A DNA stretch of 30,160 bases from Hymenopellis radicata (taxonomy: Eukaryota; Basidiomycota; Agaricomycetes; Agaricales; Physalacriaceae), in NCBI GenBank assembly GCA_015501595.1, contig JADNRX010000600.1:1-30160 (forward strand), written 5' to 3'. The translations under genes were made by a program, and so were the position numbers. A model generated the notes under the pieces. The model was not told the DNA's origin, ran no database searches, and saw only the letters and a list, made by a program, of their open reading frames with translations. This document shows positions 1 through 12,046 of this stretch, piece by piece. The stretch's first letter is position 1; every line of letters begins with the position of its first letter.

Positions 1-539
1 GGTGATTTCAGATGGAACCAAAATCTGCCTCGGAACATCGGCCCGCGACCCGAGACCGACTTTCTTCCGACCACCATCATCTATCTATCCCATAAACCCT
101 CGTCGGATAACTCCTAGACGTCGCCCGGCGGACCGCAAAAGCGTCAATGCCAATAGCGACAAGGCTGCATACACACAGTGCATTGAGATGCAACGAACCT
201 GCCTCACATAGTACTCGTCCGATCTCAGAGGAATTGTGCCGCGAATTATCGTAGTTGGCGGGTGGCTACTACGCCTAGCCACCGCGAAATATTCGGTCTT
301 CCTTCCCCTGGTCTCGTAAAGCCAAAACAGACCTGGTCCGTACGCCTGTTTTGCAGCGCGGTCTTATCCATATCGTTCATCTGGAGCGTTAAGCAGTTAC
401 CATCTATCCGGGATCCGAGACTGCCTTGAATTTCAATGGTCCTAATCGAAATGTGTATGTCCTGTACTGTTACACTTATTAATGTTATGCTTACAGACAG
501 GATGAAGATGAATGCAATGAAAACCATGACTCCCAGCAT
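1..539. other. left edge, no confident gene
   Basis: No complete gene is supported. On the minus strand a hydrophobic stretch (about 485-545) reads as a membrane segment and is followed by a well-formed intron candidate (442-494, 53 nt, GTAAGC...ATTAG). Past that intron the frame stays open to a stop near 246. This may be the 3' end of the damaged gene at 540-1497, but the join passes through a stop codon, so it is not annotated as coding. Confidence 0.3.
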
Positions 540-1497
540 CAACCCAGCATTTTGGCAACATTATTCATTTCTGCCTTCTCAGAGTCTGCTGCGTCCCCCA
601 GGTAGCACACAGTTTTCACCAACTTCTCTTCCCATTGGGTCTCTTCGGCGGCGGCGACATTGTCAATATGTGCTTTCGCCCCCGGCTCGTGTCTTGGTGT
701 AATGGCGAGTCTCTTTATATGGGACTCGAATGGGTCAACGCCATAGAACTCCTTCTGCCGAACGCCTGATCGCGAGAGGTTTCGTCACCTCATATCCGTC
801 GCCTCTGCCTCCGTTCATATCTTCCGTTGAAAGCCGATCCTTTTTGGCGTCGTTGTTAGCATACACGTGGCTAGCGAGCAGCCTGTAGCTGTTGGCACGA
901 GTGGAGGGTGAAAGCGCCACATAGAACGAGGGCCTCTCCAACGAGTTCAGCAGATGTGGTTCCTGCAGGACAGCTGACGACAGGATCTCTTCCACATTCT
1001 CATCGCGTGCCGGTGTCAGGCGGATCGGGCAGCTCGTACTTCGTTGGCGTGTCCTTGTTATGCTCGTGTTCCGCCGGTGCCTTTGGGTACGTCTAGGAGA
1101 GCGAGATGGAAGAGGGGACTGCGAGGACTTGCTTGCTGGCGCAGTGGCGTCACATACGGAATTATCGTTTCAATATGGAGTGGCGGCGATCTTGGTTGTC
1201 TGGTGTTCATCCTCCGGGAGGCGATGGTGGTAGCGGTCATTGTCATGGCGGCGGAGATGCTTGGGCGCAGAGCAGGGGAATTTTTTGTTATAAGGCTCCG
1301 ACTTGAGGGTTTGATGCCATCATGGTCATTGTGTTTCGAACAAGAAGGACGATGAAATAGGTGATTCGGTCCAATGGCCAATCGCTACGAGTTTGTCGTT
1401 GACATGCTTTGCAGGCTGACAGCACTCACTTCTGGCGGCGACTGGTCAGAGCAGCGATGACATAATCAGGTCTAAGCTCAGGCTTCCACAACGACAT
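540..1497 (-). pseudogene. uncharacterised multi-exon gene, frame broken
   Basis: I do not recognise the family. A start at 1497 gives MSLWKPELRPDYVIAALTSR and splices through a 45-nt intron (1385-1429, GTGAGT...CGTAG) into NDWPLDRITYFIVLLVRNT, which has a possible hydrophobic segment. Downstream the minus strand holds protein-like reading frames: TKYELPDPPDTGT near 1010-1050, then a Ser/Arg-rich stretch at 735-1000 with RGDGYEV, then an open frame at 542-784 rich in Glu, Ala and Lys. These frames are offset by single bases near 1015 and 760, and one splice region near 1150-1180 contains a stop. Either the gene is decayed, the assembly has indels, or my exon choices are wrong. Composition and consecutive open segments support coding; the function is unknown. 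Confidence 0.4.
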
Positions 1498-1509
1498 TGA
1501 CCGTCATGG

Positions 1510-2795
1510 ATCCGACCGTGGAATCTACAGCGACTAGTAATTGCACCTCATATTGCAGAAATTCTGTAGCTCGGAGAGCGTAAGTAGAGATCTCCCTCTC
1601 TCGTATATCAGTGTGCTAACCGGAAACCTTTGGTGCAGTGGTCGGAATATCGCCTGAGAAATCGCACTTGGCAGGACGGAATGACTGTAACGTCTACTCC
1701 ACCCTCTTCCTTCTCGAATCGGCCTCCCTTCCCCGTATTTTTTGTCTAGAGTGTTCCTCCCGCATCGCTCAGACTGAACGAGAGCGATCCTAATTTATCC
1801 GTTCATCCGCCGTCCAACTCCTAGCAGCACTCTTTATTTGTCTCCCTTCCTTATCTGCAGTTTAAACCTCTACATGTACGCTCGTCCCAACCCTCGGTTC
1901 GATACAAACCAGCCTTTCTCTGTCCCCGAGTATCATTGAGGGTGTCAGCCGCCACAGAAGCTGTACGCCCTACTAGCAAAGCCAATATACAGCATATACA
2001 TCAGCTGTCGCGAGAGGTCCTGAGCTTCACAGCTGCTGTTCAGGTTTATCGGCGAGGAAAATGTACATTGTGCATTTTGTGGGCGGCCTTGTTCGAAAAT
2101 ACAAGGCCAGCCGTATTGGGATGAATGATTCTCATCACGCTCTTTCTTAATACGGTCGCACAAGGCATACCATTCGCGTTCGCGAACGCTGGATAAATCT
2201 TTCTGAAAGCAGTACAAGGCAATGACGTCATCGCCCTGTTCATCCACATTGGCCCTTGTTCGACCGTTATCGGCACCGTATTATCACCAGGAAAAACAAG
2301 GCGATGCATCTACTATAAAATGGAGTGATATTGCATTGTTAGCCCCATCGCCCGGGTCTTGCTCATTGCAGACTCGCTCTGCGGTATCCGCTCTTTTCCG
2401 CCACGTCTAGTGGCTCACTCTCCTTCACCCTCACCCTCCTACGCCCGTCTAAACGGAATTTAAGGTGCGCAGATCGGCTTCCGCATGTACGAGTATTGAC
2501 AGCGGTACAGGCTTGCGTACACGCTTTACAGTCGGTATGTCGAGGCTCGCCCGACCGCATGATGTCGGGAAACTGGCAAATGTTCACCTATACTTTATCA
2601 TGCTGGATAGATATACGGACAGACGACACCCGGCTACCCCAGGCTCAAAGAACCTGCTAAGGCAAACCGGATGTAGTCTGTCGGTGCCCTGTCAAGCCAC
2701 AGTCAGGTTGGGCAGTTGCCAGTATCTCGACATGTGTTTGTTTGTAAAGCGCGCCTGCTAAAACTCTGGTAGAACCGGGGTTCCTTCATCGTTTG
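1510..2795. other. gene-poor stretch
   Basis: Several short frames exist on both strands, for example around 1945-2309 on the minus strand. They overlap each other, lack convincing splice partners and match nothing I recognise. No repeat or RNA gene was seen here. Confidence 0.4.
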
Positions 2796-3080
2796 TCAAG
2801 CGCTACCGTAAGTCGGTCGAGTATTCAAGAGAATGTGAGGCTGATGCTTTGCCCTCTAGGCATTGAACGATTGTGGTGTCGTCGGACATAACCGGTATGC
2901 CATTGGCGAGTCGTGTATGAAGCGCATCCGCTGATATCGAGACAGATCCACCAACGCGCTATCTTTTGTCAAGCACGGTAGCAAGTTCTGTCCAGATCGC
3001 GCCTTCTAGGCGGTTGTCGTGTCGTACGACATAACTGGTATGTCGTTTGGTCGTATATGTTCGTGAAGTGCATCCGCTGA
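2796..3080 (+). repeat. degenerate direct repeat, two units
   Basis: Two units share the same order of words: TTGTCAAGC, then CCTTCTAGGC or CCTCTAGGC, then TGTCGT..GACATAAC.GGTATG, then GAAG.GCATCCGCTGAT. Unit 1 runs about 2796-2936 and unit 2 about 2966-3079. They differ by scattered substitutions and short gaps. The following 100 bases (3180-3290) are unusually rich in GTCGT/CGTCG words. This may be remains of a tandem satellite or of a repeat family; no coding potential is seen. Confidence 0.55.
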
Positions 3081-3500
3081 TGGCGGTATTGGCAGGAACC
3101 TGATATCGTAGTCGACCACGATCGTGAGTCTAGCCAGTGCCAGGTCGGATATCAAGAATCATGAATGCGGATTCGTTAGATGTCGGTTACGTCGTGCAAG
3201 GTCGTAAAGTCGTCGTATGTCGTAGCGTCCTACGACGCGTATGGTATGTCGTTTCCTCGTCGATGTCGTGAAAAGTCGTGATGATCATGATCGTTAGAGT
3301 CATAAATTTCGTTAGGCGAGGCGTAGTCCTTGTCCATCTACGCGCTGCCCTTCGTGGCGATTGTGACTGGAGTCTGGAGGCCCTCGTTCCGCAAGAACCG
3401 GCGAAACACCCCTTTCCCGCTGCTTGAAGCGCCCGGGCCACAAATTCCGTCATCGCTTCTAGTAAACCTTCAAACCTTATGGGTGATATACCGCCGTTAC

Positions 3501-3911
3501 TCAGTGGTTGGAACACTGAGTTTCGAAGGTATCATCACTCCAAGCACCTGGGTGCAGCAGTACGGCCTTCGGGTTCAGAAGAACCTTAGCATTTGCTGGT
3601 GCTTGGGCGCTCATATAGTCAACCGGGACCAGTTGGCCTGGTCCCCGGAGCGACACTCCCTCAGTGGCGAACCAATCGCGAGCACTTTCGATAGATCTAT
3701 GATTTGGTGTAAGTTTCCGTAATTCATCAAGTGTGGCACTGTCTTACCTTCCGGTAGCGCTCGCTGCTATCTGTAGCCATGGTTCAGGAAGTCGGTCCGA
3801 GACATTACTCGCGATCCATTGAAGTGTTTCAAGGTTGTTAGAAGCGATGTTTGGGTCGTAGCCCACTCCTCCTCCAGTCGCCGTACGATAACTGTTGTTG
3901 CTCGCAGTCAT
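3501..3911 (-). CDS. small unrecognised protein, two exons
   Basis: Exon 1 (3748-3911) begins with ATG and reads MTASNNSYRTATGGG; exon 2 (3501-3684) ends at TGA. The 63-nt intron (3685-3747) starts GTAAGA and ends GAAAG, and phase 2 closes exactly. The product is 115 aa, with the motif SARDWFATEGVSLRGPG just after the splice and an Ala/Pro-rich middle (YMSAQAPANAKVLLNP). There is no signal peptide and no membrane span. I do not recognise the family. Its 5' end faces an empty 600-base stretch and it has no obvious partner. The clean splice and protein-like composition argue that it is real, but it could be the 5' part of a longer gene whose later exons I missed. Confidence 0.5.
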
Positions 3912-4548
3912 TGTATTCACACAGAATAATACTTCTTCTAATTACCTTATAAACTACTCGAAGAACAAGAGCAGGCACATCTTGGAGGAGCTTAATTGTA
4001 GCCATGTCAGCAATGGGACCATCGCAGTGTGGCGCACGTTTCACCTAGAAGAGCATCGATTGTTAAGGACACTTGCGTTAACAAAAGGTTGTCACAGAGA
4101 CATGACTACGGTTGCTGCCCCTGCTGTCCTCTCTCTCAGATTATTATGTAGGCTTGTTTGCTATTGTGTGAGGATTTGTTGTTTCTGAACAATGATCAGA
4201 AGTCTTTTGTTTTGCCGTGTTGAGTACTGAGTAAACACTATCCAAAAAGAACTGTCGCACCCTACCAGGCATGCGCAGTGCATCTATGTCGGGAGGTCTA
4301 CTTTGAAGCAGGCAGTTGTGATTCGTAAGTTGTAACGGTGTCGCCTACGAATACTAACTAGATGTCATTACTCTATGTTCATCGTACTAGATTACTTCTT
4401 TGAATTGTATATTGTTATAAGAAACTATTCTTCTGCATATAGTCCGAGGAATCATGAAACGAGAACAAGCTCATCAATGGCGCATGCCGACTCTTCCTAT
4501 ACCAAGTTGCTCGGATCTGGCCCACCAAGAGAAGAAATGACTACAGCT
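3912..4548. other. intergenic, AT-richer stretch
   Basis: It lies between the small gene at 3501-3911 and the 3' end of the DUF6535 gene. No supported ORF, RNA gene or clear repeat was seen. Confidence 0.4.
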
Positions 4549-7500
4549 TCATCTGCAGTAATAATTTTCTCCTCGACATACTCGCCATGTCGAATGCCTG
4601 GCCTGTCGCGATAGGAGGGACGGATTAAGTTGCGCCAATGACGCCACCATTGCCCGAACGAACCGATACTTCTGCCTCGAGAAGTGGGAGTGCGATCCTA
4701 TATCGGGCGTTAAGTATTTCTTGTTTGTAATCTCAGGGAAAGACAGATTGTAAGGCACCTTTTGGGGCACAACACCTGCAAGCTGGACAAGCCATGCTTC
4801 CGAGCCCTCCAAAGCTTCGTACACCAGCTGGGTAGCATGGGAACCGAACCGGGGATGCTTAGCCTCAGCTGTTCGCCGTTCGTAAGCGCTCTTAGCGTCT
4901 TCAGAGCGAAGGAAAGGACCGAGACGTTCTATGCATTGCTGCCAAGATTCGCTGGTCTGAGTTAAGGACACGAAGGGTTTGAGACTGCGTCGGCTTTCGA
5001 CATCTGACAAAATAAACATCTTCAGCAATATCAAAATCCTGGTGTCGTCCTTCACGTAGTCCAGAGTCGTCCCATAGACTTCCAAGTCGGTGACCAGCAG
5101 ATTCGACAGACCATCTGTATACGCGGCTGCTAGGAATGAGTATGCCGCGAATTCCGCCTGGATCCACCATCGGTATTCGCCACCTTGGTTGAATATGTAA
5201 TAATCTTCGAGTGCCTCTAACCATCGTACGTCAGAGAGCCGCACATAAATCTTCACGGCGAGCATTCCAGATTTCGAATCAACCGCAAATCGCAATGCCT
5301 CAGCGATGAGCAAGGTAAAGAGCGGCGCTCCATATGCAATCGGGTCGGGCCCAAACAGGATATCGACGATGCGGTCCGTTGCTTTGGCATCCGATATCCA
5401 CTTCTCGAAGACCTTGTCGCCGGAATAAAGCTTGGAATCCGATAGCAGGACTCTAAACAATACGTGGAGAAGGTCCTGCTTGTCTCTCAGCGCCACGGAC
5501 GAGTGTTCGAGAATCCCAGGTAACCCCACACGTAATGATAAGTAAATGGCGGGAAGGATGCTGGGATGCTTTCGCAGGGACTCTCCAGACTCATCCCTTT
5601 CTCCCTGAATGTTGACGTATTGCCGGAGTTGGATGACAAGCTTCGACATGAGGGAATCACTGAGTTCTTGAGGAGCGGCAGGAGCACTAGTGGCGTGAAC
5701 AAAGGGGGATTGTATTAGCGCGAGGTGAAGTCGGATGTCACCAGGAAGGTCGGGGAAGGTGGTCATCATGGGCGAAGATGGGTAGGCAAGGTGGATGAGG
5801 TATTCGCACAACGACGGTCTCATGAGGTCTAAGGCACGGAGCAGCACCGTAGGTACGTTAGTCTTGGGCAAATCTAGGATGTGGAACTGGAATTTGTTGT
5901 TCCTCGACCACACGTTAATAGGAACTGTGTACACCGGTCTTCGAGATCCGGGACAATCCCAATCCCTACATGAATGCTGCTCATTGAGAACCCAGTAGAG
6001 AAGGGTTGTCCATATCTGAGAGCCTTCAGACTCGATTTCTAACCACTGGGCTCCTGAACTGAGGGCGATCTGCATGATTCTTAACCAAACGTGAGGATCA
6101 AGTTGTTTCCTGGCATCGTCGGGAGGAAACTGGGCTTTGAGAAGAGAGATCGCGTTGGGAATATGCTTGTAGTCGACAAGCCCAGCCGGGTGTCTGTGCC
6201 GGCAATGGACTTCGGAGCTGAGGGGATGACACTCATAGTATCAAAGCGGAGATACGCCCGAAACAAGCGCTGATAAGTGCTTTCAGTGCCTGGCGCAGTG
6301 CAGAACACTAAGGCGTGTCGAAGCTTTATATCGACCTGGGGAATCTTCCTCCGGACGATAGAGATCACTGGAAGAGGAAGACTGCTAAGAGCCTGAAGGA
6401 CGATAGTCTGCACAGATGTGTTGGAAGACATGTTGCACAGCCACGACAGGGCGCGCGCATCGAGTCTATCGCCATTGAATGTCGCCCTCTCTTTCTCCAC
6501 AACTTTGAGGGACGACGTGACCATCTCCTTGTGTTTGGCAAAACCAACGGGATCGTAGGATTCGGGGAGAATGTGTCCGTTGGGATGCAACCGCTTCATT
6601 TTCAATCGACGATAGTAGGTGAAGATGGGATACGAATACAACGTCAGTGGGGTTTTGTATGGACAATCGGGATCGTAGATGGGCCAGAGGTTGGTGGTAA
6701 AGTATACGATGAAAGCAATAGCCGCGATGGTGCCGATAACGATGGCCATGGGTGTGCTGAGCGTCCGTAGATACACAACCAGGCCAGCAAAGAAGATCCC
6801 CAAAGCCATGTGCATGAGCACGGGGAGGAAGCCGATGATAACCGGGACCTTCCACTTCTTGAGACTATCGTATCTGAGCTGGCGGATGCGAGCTCTGTCT
6901 CTGGAAGTCCCAGATGGGTTCGACATATACTGGTGGATCCACTGCTTCGTGAGGACAGCGAGGAGGGCGGTCGTAAGGCTCAGAGCCAGGCTCGTGAACC
7001 AAAGAGCATTAAGCCACTTCTGGCTAAGCGAGGGACGTGGAGCAGAAGTAGGCGTGAGCTCCGAGCGCGCAACGGTGTTGACGGGTGTACCGTCGGCGAT
7101 CGCCCGCTGAAGGTTGGCAATCTCGTACATCAAGCAAGCGGCGACCTCTGCAAAGTCGAGCTGTAGCGACTGAGAAGTCTGGACGACGAAGGTGGTGACG
7201 ACGGCGGAGAACAAACCGGCCTACCAAGTGCTGTATAAGCTGTGTTGATACTATGCACAGCAATACGACTCACAAAAACAAGGAGGACGTCCAATCCATC
7301 GCGCCAGTCCTCCGACATTTCAGCGTCGGCCCTGTTAGCTTCGTCGAGGAGGGTCCTCCAGACTCGCGACGCGGGGCCCATTTCCTCAAATTCTCGATCT
7401 TGAGGATACTTTTGCTCGTAGTCATACGGATCGTTTACTGTGTAGAAGAATGAGTAATGACCGAAACGAAGATGGAAGGAGCTTCACTTTTATTTGCTTG

Positions 7501-7677
7501 CGCACGGGATCCTCTGAACCCTATACCACGACGCCGTCTCTTCCTCCGACGTTCTGAGTAGTATGTAGGGATGCTGTGCGAGGGTGCCTCTTCGTCAGTC
7601 TGATAATCGTCGTCAGACTGAGACGGGTCCGACGCATTGTCGGCATTTCGTGCATCTTTGGTGGGGGCAGGTTGCAT
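4549..7677 (-). CDS. DUF6535 domain membrane protein, one frame break
   Basis: Large (about 1000 aa) agaricomycete-type DUF6535 protein of unknown function. Exon 1 is 7506-7677, exon 2 7274-7437, exon 3 4549-7220. The introns (68 and 53 nt) close in phase. The N-terminus is acidic, then basic (ERRRKRRRRGIGF). The family core follows: YDYEQKYPQD, EEMGPASRVWRT, DGLDVLLVFAGLFSAVV, then membrane segments around SLALSLTTALLAVLTKQW and VIIGFLPVLMHMALGIFF plus one more, before NLWPIYDPDCPYKTPL. The long C-terminal part looks helical with no known motif. Between about 6130 and 6240 the frame shifts by one base. Either a base is missing in a CCC run near 6188-6190, or there is a 38-nt intron (GTATCT...CCTCAG). 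A start at 7755 is also possible; 7677 gives the family-like N-terminus. Confidence 0.85.
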
Positions 7678-7755
7678 AGTAGGGATGGAATTGGTGGCTG
7701 ATCTGTGGCGCAGATGGTATACCGGGAACAAAGGCAGTAAAACAGCCGAGGTCAC

Positions 7756-8345
7756 TGATGTCGATATTTAGCAGCATCAGATCTTCCCTGAGACCGCTTG
7801 GTTCCTGGAGAGTGCACCAGTATACACGCTTTGCCGAATCTGCATGTGGCTACTTTTGGGCAAAACAAAAAGCATGGACTCGGGTCTGATCGCGTGAGAC
7901 TTGTTGGAGGGATGGTTTCTAGTTGAGTGGCGACATTACAGTTCAGTCAAGCAATGCGGAAGAGGGCCGTATCATGTAAATCTGCGAGGACGTGGAGTAT
8001 GCGCAGGGGGAATTGTCAATGGTCATGGCAAGAGGCAGGCGCGACTTTTTTCTCACGGTACAGATCGTGTGGATCAAAATCTAAAATCGCCCCCCCACGA
8101 GTACCCTGTGGGCACCATAGTGCGCACATAGCTAACAGAAGCGTAACAGAGATCCAGAGATTGCTGGCGGCAAAGAAGCGACCTTGCCGCTGCAGCCGCC
8201 GCTAGTAGACGAGTAATGCTTACCAGCAATATAAAGCGCGATTCAAACCTCGTTGGCAGGTATTTAAAGTAGATTTCTATTGCAATAGACATACCATTAC
8301 ACTAACTTGAATGTTCCAACGTCTGTTACGCTCCGCGTCAAAGTA
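7756..8345. other. intergenic region
   Basis: It separates the DUF6535 5' end from the F-box gene 3' end. It holds a run of seven C (about 8090-8096) and short unsupported frames only. Confidence 0.45.
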
Positions 8346-9712
8346 TCAAGACAACAAATCGTAGGCCCCAAACATCAACCAATCCCGTTGATGATAAGCG
8401 TGCATAGAAATCTCTATCTCCCCCATATCACCTCTATGAATACGCGCTGTATGTGCCCCATGCGAGAGGGACTCGAGCTGCTCGAGCTGTGCACCAAGTT
8501 CCAGCGCGAATTTTTCTGCGTAGTTCCTCTTGGATGCAGAAGAGCAAATCAAATGCGCCAGGCGCGGCGCGTTCCGGAGCTGGGGGATCAGCTGGCGCTG
8601 CGGCAGTTTAGATGACGCTCGTTGGGAACCGATGAATGCCTAGTAATGCTTACCGCGGATTGGATCGACAGCAGGGAAAGTTCCTCCAACAGAGGAAAGA
8701 TCTCAAAGGAGGGCAAGTCGAGAGGATCCCTAGACGGAATACACCATTCCAGGTGCATCCGCCTCAGTTGGCTGCCACAGAACGCAAGACTATGGGGCCC
8801 CAAGAGTTCTGGGACAAAAGGAATCGACAAAACGAGTTCCTCCAAGCACGGTAACGTCAAAGACGCGTTGATCTGAAAACCCAGAATCAGAAGAATGATA
8901 CGGACGACCCGCTACAGCGGAGAGTGGGGTATATCTCACTCTAAGCATCTCCTGAAAGTAGCTACCCTGCCGGCAGTACTCTTTGGGCTGCCGCAGATGA
9001 GGATCGAAACAGCACCCACATCGCAAATAAAGACGCGTAATCAAGCACCGCTCCTCAGCCGGCTTCTTCAGGATGAGAAACATCATCGGAAAGACATTGC
9101 TGCCTTCTAGATCCTGGCCACACCCAGCAGCCTCGATCTCCCGCGGACAGCAATAGAACATAAACTCGGCCGCGAACGAAGTCCCGGAGAACGTGAGACG
9201 GCGAAGGGAAGACAGCTCGTACCCAGGCGGGAGCTCCATGTTGCTCAGAGGATACGCACCGTTTCTGATGACGAGATGCGCAAGCGCCGGAAGACGGTGA
9301 AGCACAGGAAGCACCGTCTGAAAGAGCGGCGTCCAGAATATGTGCGGATAGTCAAAATAGACATGCCGCATTATCACGGTGTGCAAGTTTGGGAATCTGG
9401 GGAGCTGCTTTCCCAGCAAGGGCGCGAATTTTAAATCCACTTTCCCGCAGAGCGTGAAAGAGATAGTGTGCACTTTGGATCGGAGGACGGGGCACGTGTA
9501 TAGCCTCCGAAATTGGGAGTAGAATACGTGGTTCTCGGGAGCGGCAGCTGGAGGCGGACATTTATATTTTTAAAAGTGAGCCGGCGCGCGATGTCGAGGA
9601 TGTTACGGTTTCCGACGAGGCAGAGGTTCTTTAAGTTGGTATTCTCCTCGTCGTGGGTTTGGCTGAAGATGATGTCGAGGACTTCGACGGGGAACTCTGT
9701 GAGGTTGACCAT
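8346..9712 (-). CDS. F-box / leucine-rich protein 1, probable frame break
   Basis: The N-terminus reads LTEFPVEVLDIIFSQTHDE and continues NLCLVGNRNILDIARRLTF, the usual F-box helix arrangement of agaricomycete F-box proteins. These normally act as SCF ubiquitin-ligase adaptors; substrate unknown. Leucine-rich, irregular repeats follow (LPRFPNLHTVIM, LHRLPALAHLVIRNG, LSSLRRLTFSG, LPCLEELVLSIPF, FPLLEELSLLSIQ). Two introns are clear: 8873-8939 (67 nt, GTGAGA...TTTCAG) and 8598-8653 (56 nt, GTAAGC...CCGCAG), both phase 0. The last exon ends at 8346. Between the F-box (frame of 9712) and the repeat part (ending RRLYTCPVLRSKVHTISF) the frame shifts by one base around 9500-9570. No intron of acceptable length fits; one extra C in the CCC run near 9537 would restore it. 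Confidence 0.75.
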
Positions 9713-10089
9713 GAGGGGACTATGATGAGTGGCTAATGAGGTGGAATACAAAGGGATTGATCATGACACTCGCTCTTAAAAGGGATCGGCAGACGCCGAA
9801 CATGAAGTGTAATCACCTGACACGCTCTTTGTTGGTCCACCCTTTCAAGTTTCTGTACTCTGCGAGAGGCCGAAATAATCTAACACCAAGAACACGGTGA
9901 CTAGGATGATGCCCGCCTCCTTGCGGGCAGCATCGGCGCTCAACGTTACTCGTAGTAACATGTGCCCCATTATGAAGCTGGCCGCGTCCTGTTTCTTCTG
10001 GAGAGATCTACAATTCGTGATAGTTCTATTGGCGTTCACACAACTCGACGAACTGCTCCTGGCACATCAGAGTAGAATGTTGGTTACAT
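9713..10089. other. intergenic region
   Basis: It lies between the start of the F-box gene and the stop of the carboxypeptidase gene, both on the minus strand. No further feature is supported. Confidence 0.5.
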
Positions 10090-12046
10090 TCAAAACCAAG
10101 GCTCGTTCTCAATCCACGTCTCCACTATATACTTTGCCAGCTTCGGCTGATCCTTAACCACCTGCGCACACCAAAGCATTAAAAAACACCACCTCGACAC
10201 TCTACAAAATCGGACTCACGAAATGCCCTGCGCCATCAAGAAGCAAATAAGTCATATTCCCAGCGCCTTCTCCAATCGCACGAACAGTCATCTCTCCATT
10301 ACCCCACGGGATATCCGGCGAGGACAGGAAAGTCTCCTGAAATGGTGTTTGAAGAAGCTTCAGCTGTGATGATTGACGTCGATGAGGGGTGCGAGGCACA
10401 AGTGGAGGAAAAAGGTGACTGACGAAATGAAGCACGCCAGGCCACGGACAGTTGCCATCTTGCGCACCGATCCAATCTACAGCGACCATTAAGAAGACGT
10501 CCGACAAGCCGTCGAAAAAGACTCACGTAAAACCCGTATCCCGCTCTTCAGAAGCGGCTCGTACAAAAGATAATGCGGAGCAGCTCTTCAAAGACGTTAA
10601 TAACGCTAACCACGAGTTCAAGTTGACAGACGCACATATCGGCGTTATTCATGAAGGCTGAGTGCACGTCCATGCTTATGGAGGTAAAATTCACGCCGTC
10701 AGGGATACCCAGTTCCGTGCGAGTCGAGTATCTGCCAAAGAAATCGAGAGCCCAAGTGAAAGAAGGATGGCACGGTATAGGGTTGTCTTCAGAAGGGTCA
10801 TCGTCCAAACACTAGCAAGCATATCAGGTACTGGTACAGCTTTTAAACAAAAACACCGACCACACGGCGAATGTCCTCGATAACGCGACCATGAGCGTCG
10901 CCGGCTTTGAGGGCCTCACAATACTCTATGGCGGCTTTCTTGTTCTCAAGTGTGGGACTCTCCGTGTAGAGGTCGATGAGTTCGAGGCAGCGCGGCACAA
11001 TGGACTGCAGCTCGGCGCAGGTCGTCGAGTTGTAGATGTCATGGAGGTGACAGAAGTAGTACAGGTGCCAGCCGAAGTGTGATGCTGGATCCTAAGAAGA
11101 CAACTAAGCATGATTCCAGAGCAACTGGATAGAGAAGTGCACACAGAGAATGGGTTGCTGACAAGCACCGCTTCTAGATTGATGTTAAGGTTCCCGGGAA
11201 TCGAAAGCGCATTCTGCTCTTGAATCACTGTGGCGATATTTGGGACATAGATACCTCCATAGGAGCCTCCACTGACATAGAAACGATTCCTGAAAAGACA
11301 TTAGTACATCATCACAAGCAAAGAAGCGCGACGTACTTGCCAAGATTCGGATACAAAACGAAGAACTTCTGAAAGAAGTCATAGACATCGAACGCGGCGT
11401 CTCTACTGCTGTTGACACCCGTGCCGTACGAGAACCCCACACCGACGGGATGGTCAAGCGCCACAAGATTGTAGTGCTCATTCCATCTGTTCGGATTCCT
11501 GACGAGACCGTCCTCTGTCAAGATACACCCGGACTGCCCAAAGATTGGGTTCATCATACCGCTAGTGCCAGGGCCGCCGCCAACTGTTAGGCTATTAAAA
11601 ATCAGGGCGTGAGTACAGACATCGACATAATAAGAAATAGACATGCTAACATGACGGGCGCATCGTCTGGGTTGTTCTCTGCCGGGAAATACCTGCAACG
11701 ACGCGTCATGACGGAAGGCACACGTCTGCTGCGGAACACACCAGAAGAAAGACCTTTTGGGAGTCTTGTCGCTATCGCCCTTGAGCCCAATGTATCCGGA
11801 ATGCGTCTCTACACCAGGACATACGGCATCCGTGGTGGACACGTTGTGATAGAACGAGCCCAGATCCCGTGTCGGGCCTTCGCAATTTGGGGAGCGCACG
11901 ATGTGAATGTAAGAGCCTAACGTGATCCAGAGCAAGACGACCAACACGGTCGTATGGACCTTGCGGTTCCTTTTATTGGGCTCATTTGACGGTGACGACG
12001 AGTACAACGACGTCGGTATGAGATCGTATTCGTGTTTTCCGAACAT
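10090..12046 (-). CDS. serine carboxypeptidase (S10), membrane-anchored, ten exons
   Basis: Complete peptidase family S10 serine carboxypeptidase (alpha/beta hydrolase fold), 492 aa; it would remove C-terminal residues from peptides. Exons: 11742-12046, 11651-11692, 11337-11591, 11145-11289, 10864-11091, 10636-10811, 10527-10585, 10424-10476, 10220-10363, 10090-10161. All nine introns are 47-60 nt and close in phase; the donor at 10863 could instead be three bases downstream. There is no cleavable signal peptide. A basic stretch (NKRNRK) precedes a hydrophobic segment at residues 31-50, suggesting a type II anchor with the enzyme in the secretory or vacuolar lumen. Oxyanion motif GGGPGTSG; nucleophile Ser210 in SGGSYGG (usual form GESYGG); Asp410 in WIGAQDGNCPW; His468 in DGAGHF. 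WNEHYNLVALDHPVGVGFSY is strongly family-like. The protein ends NEPWF. No frame damage. Confidence 0.93.

Noticed and set aside
690..735. tRNA-like boxes (TGGTGTAATGG and GACTCGAATGGG)
   Set aside because: No acceptor stem or cloverleaf can be formed, and the minus strand is an open protein-like frame there.
1945..2309. Overlapping minus-strand ORFs
   Set aside because: They overlap in different frames, lack splice sites that join them and resemble no known protein.
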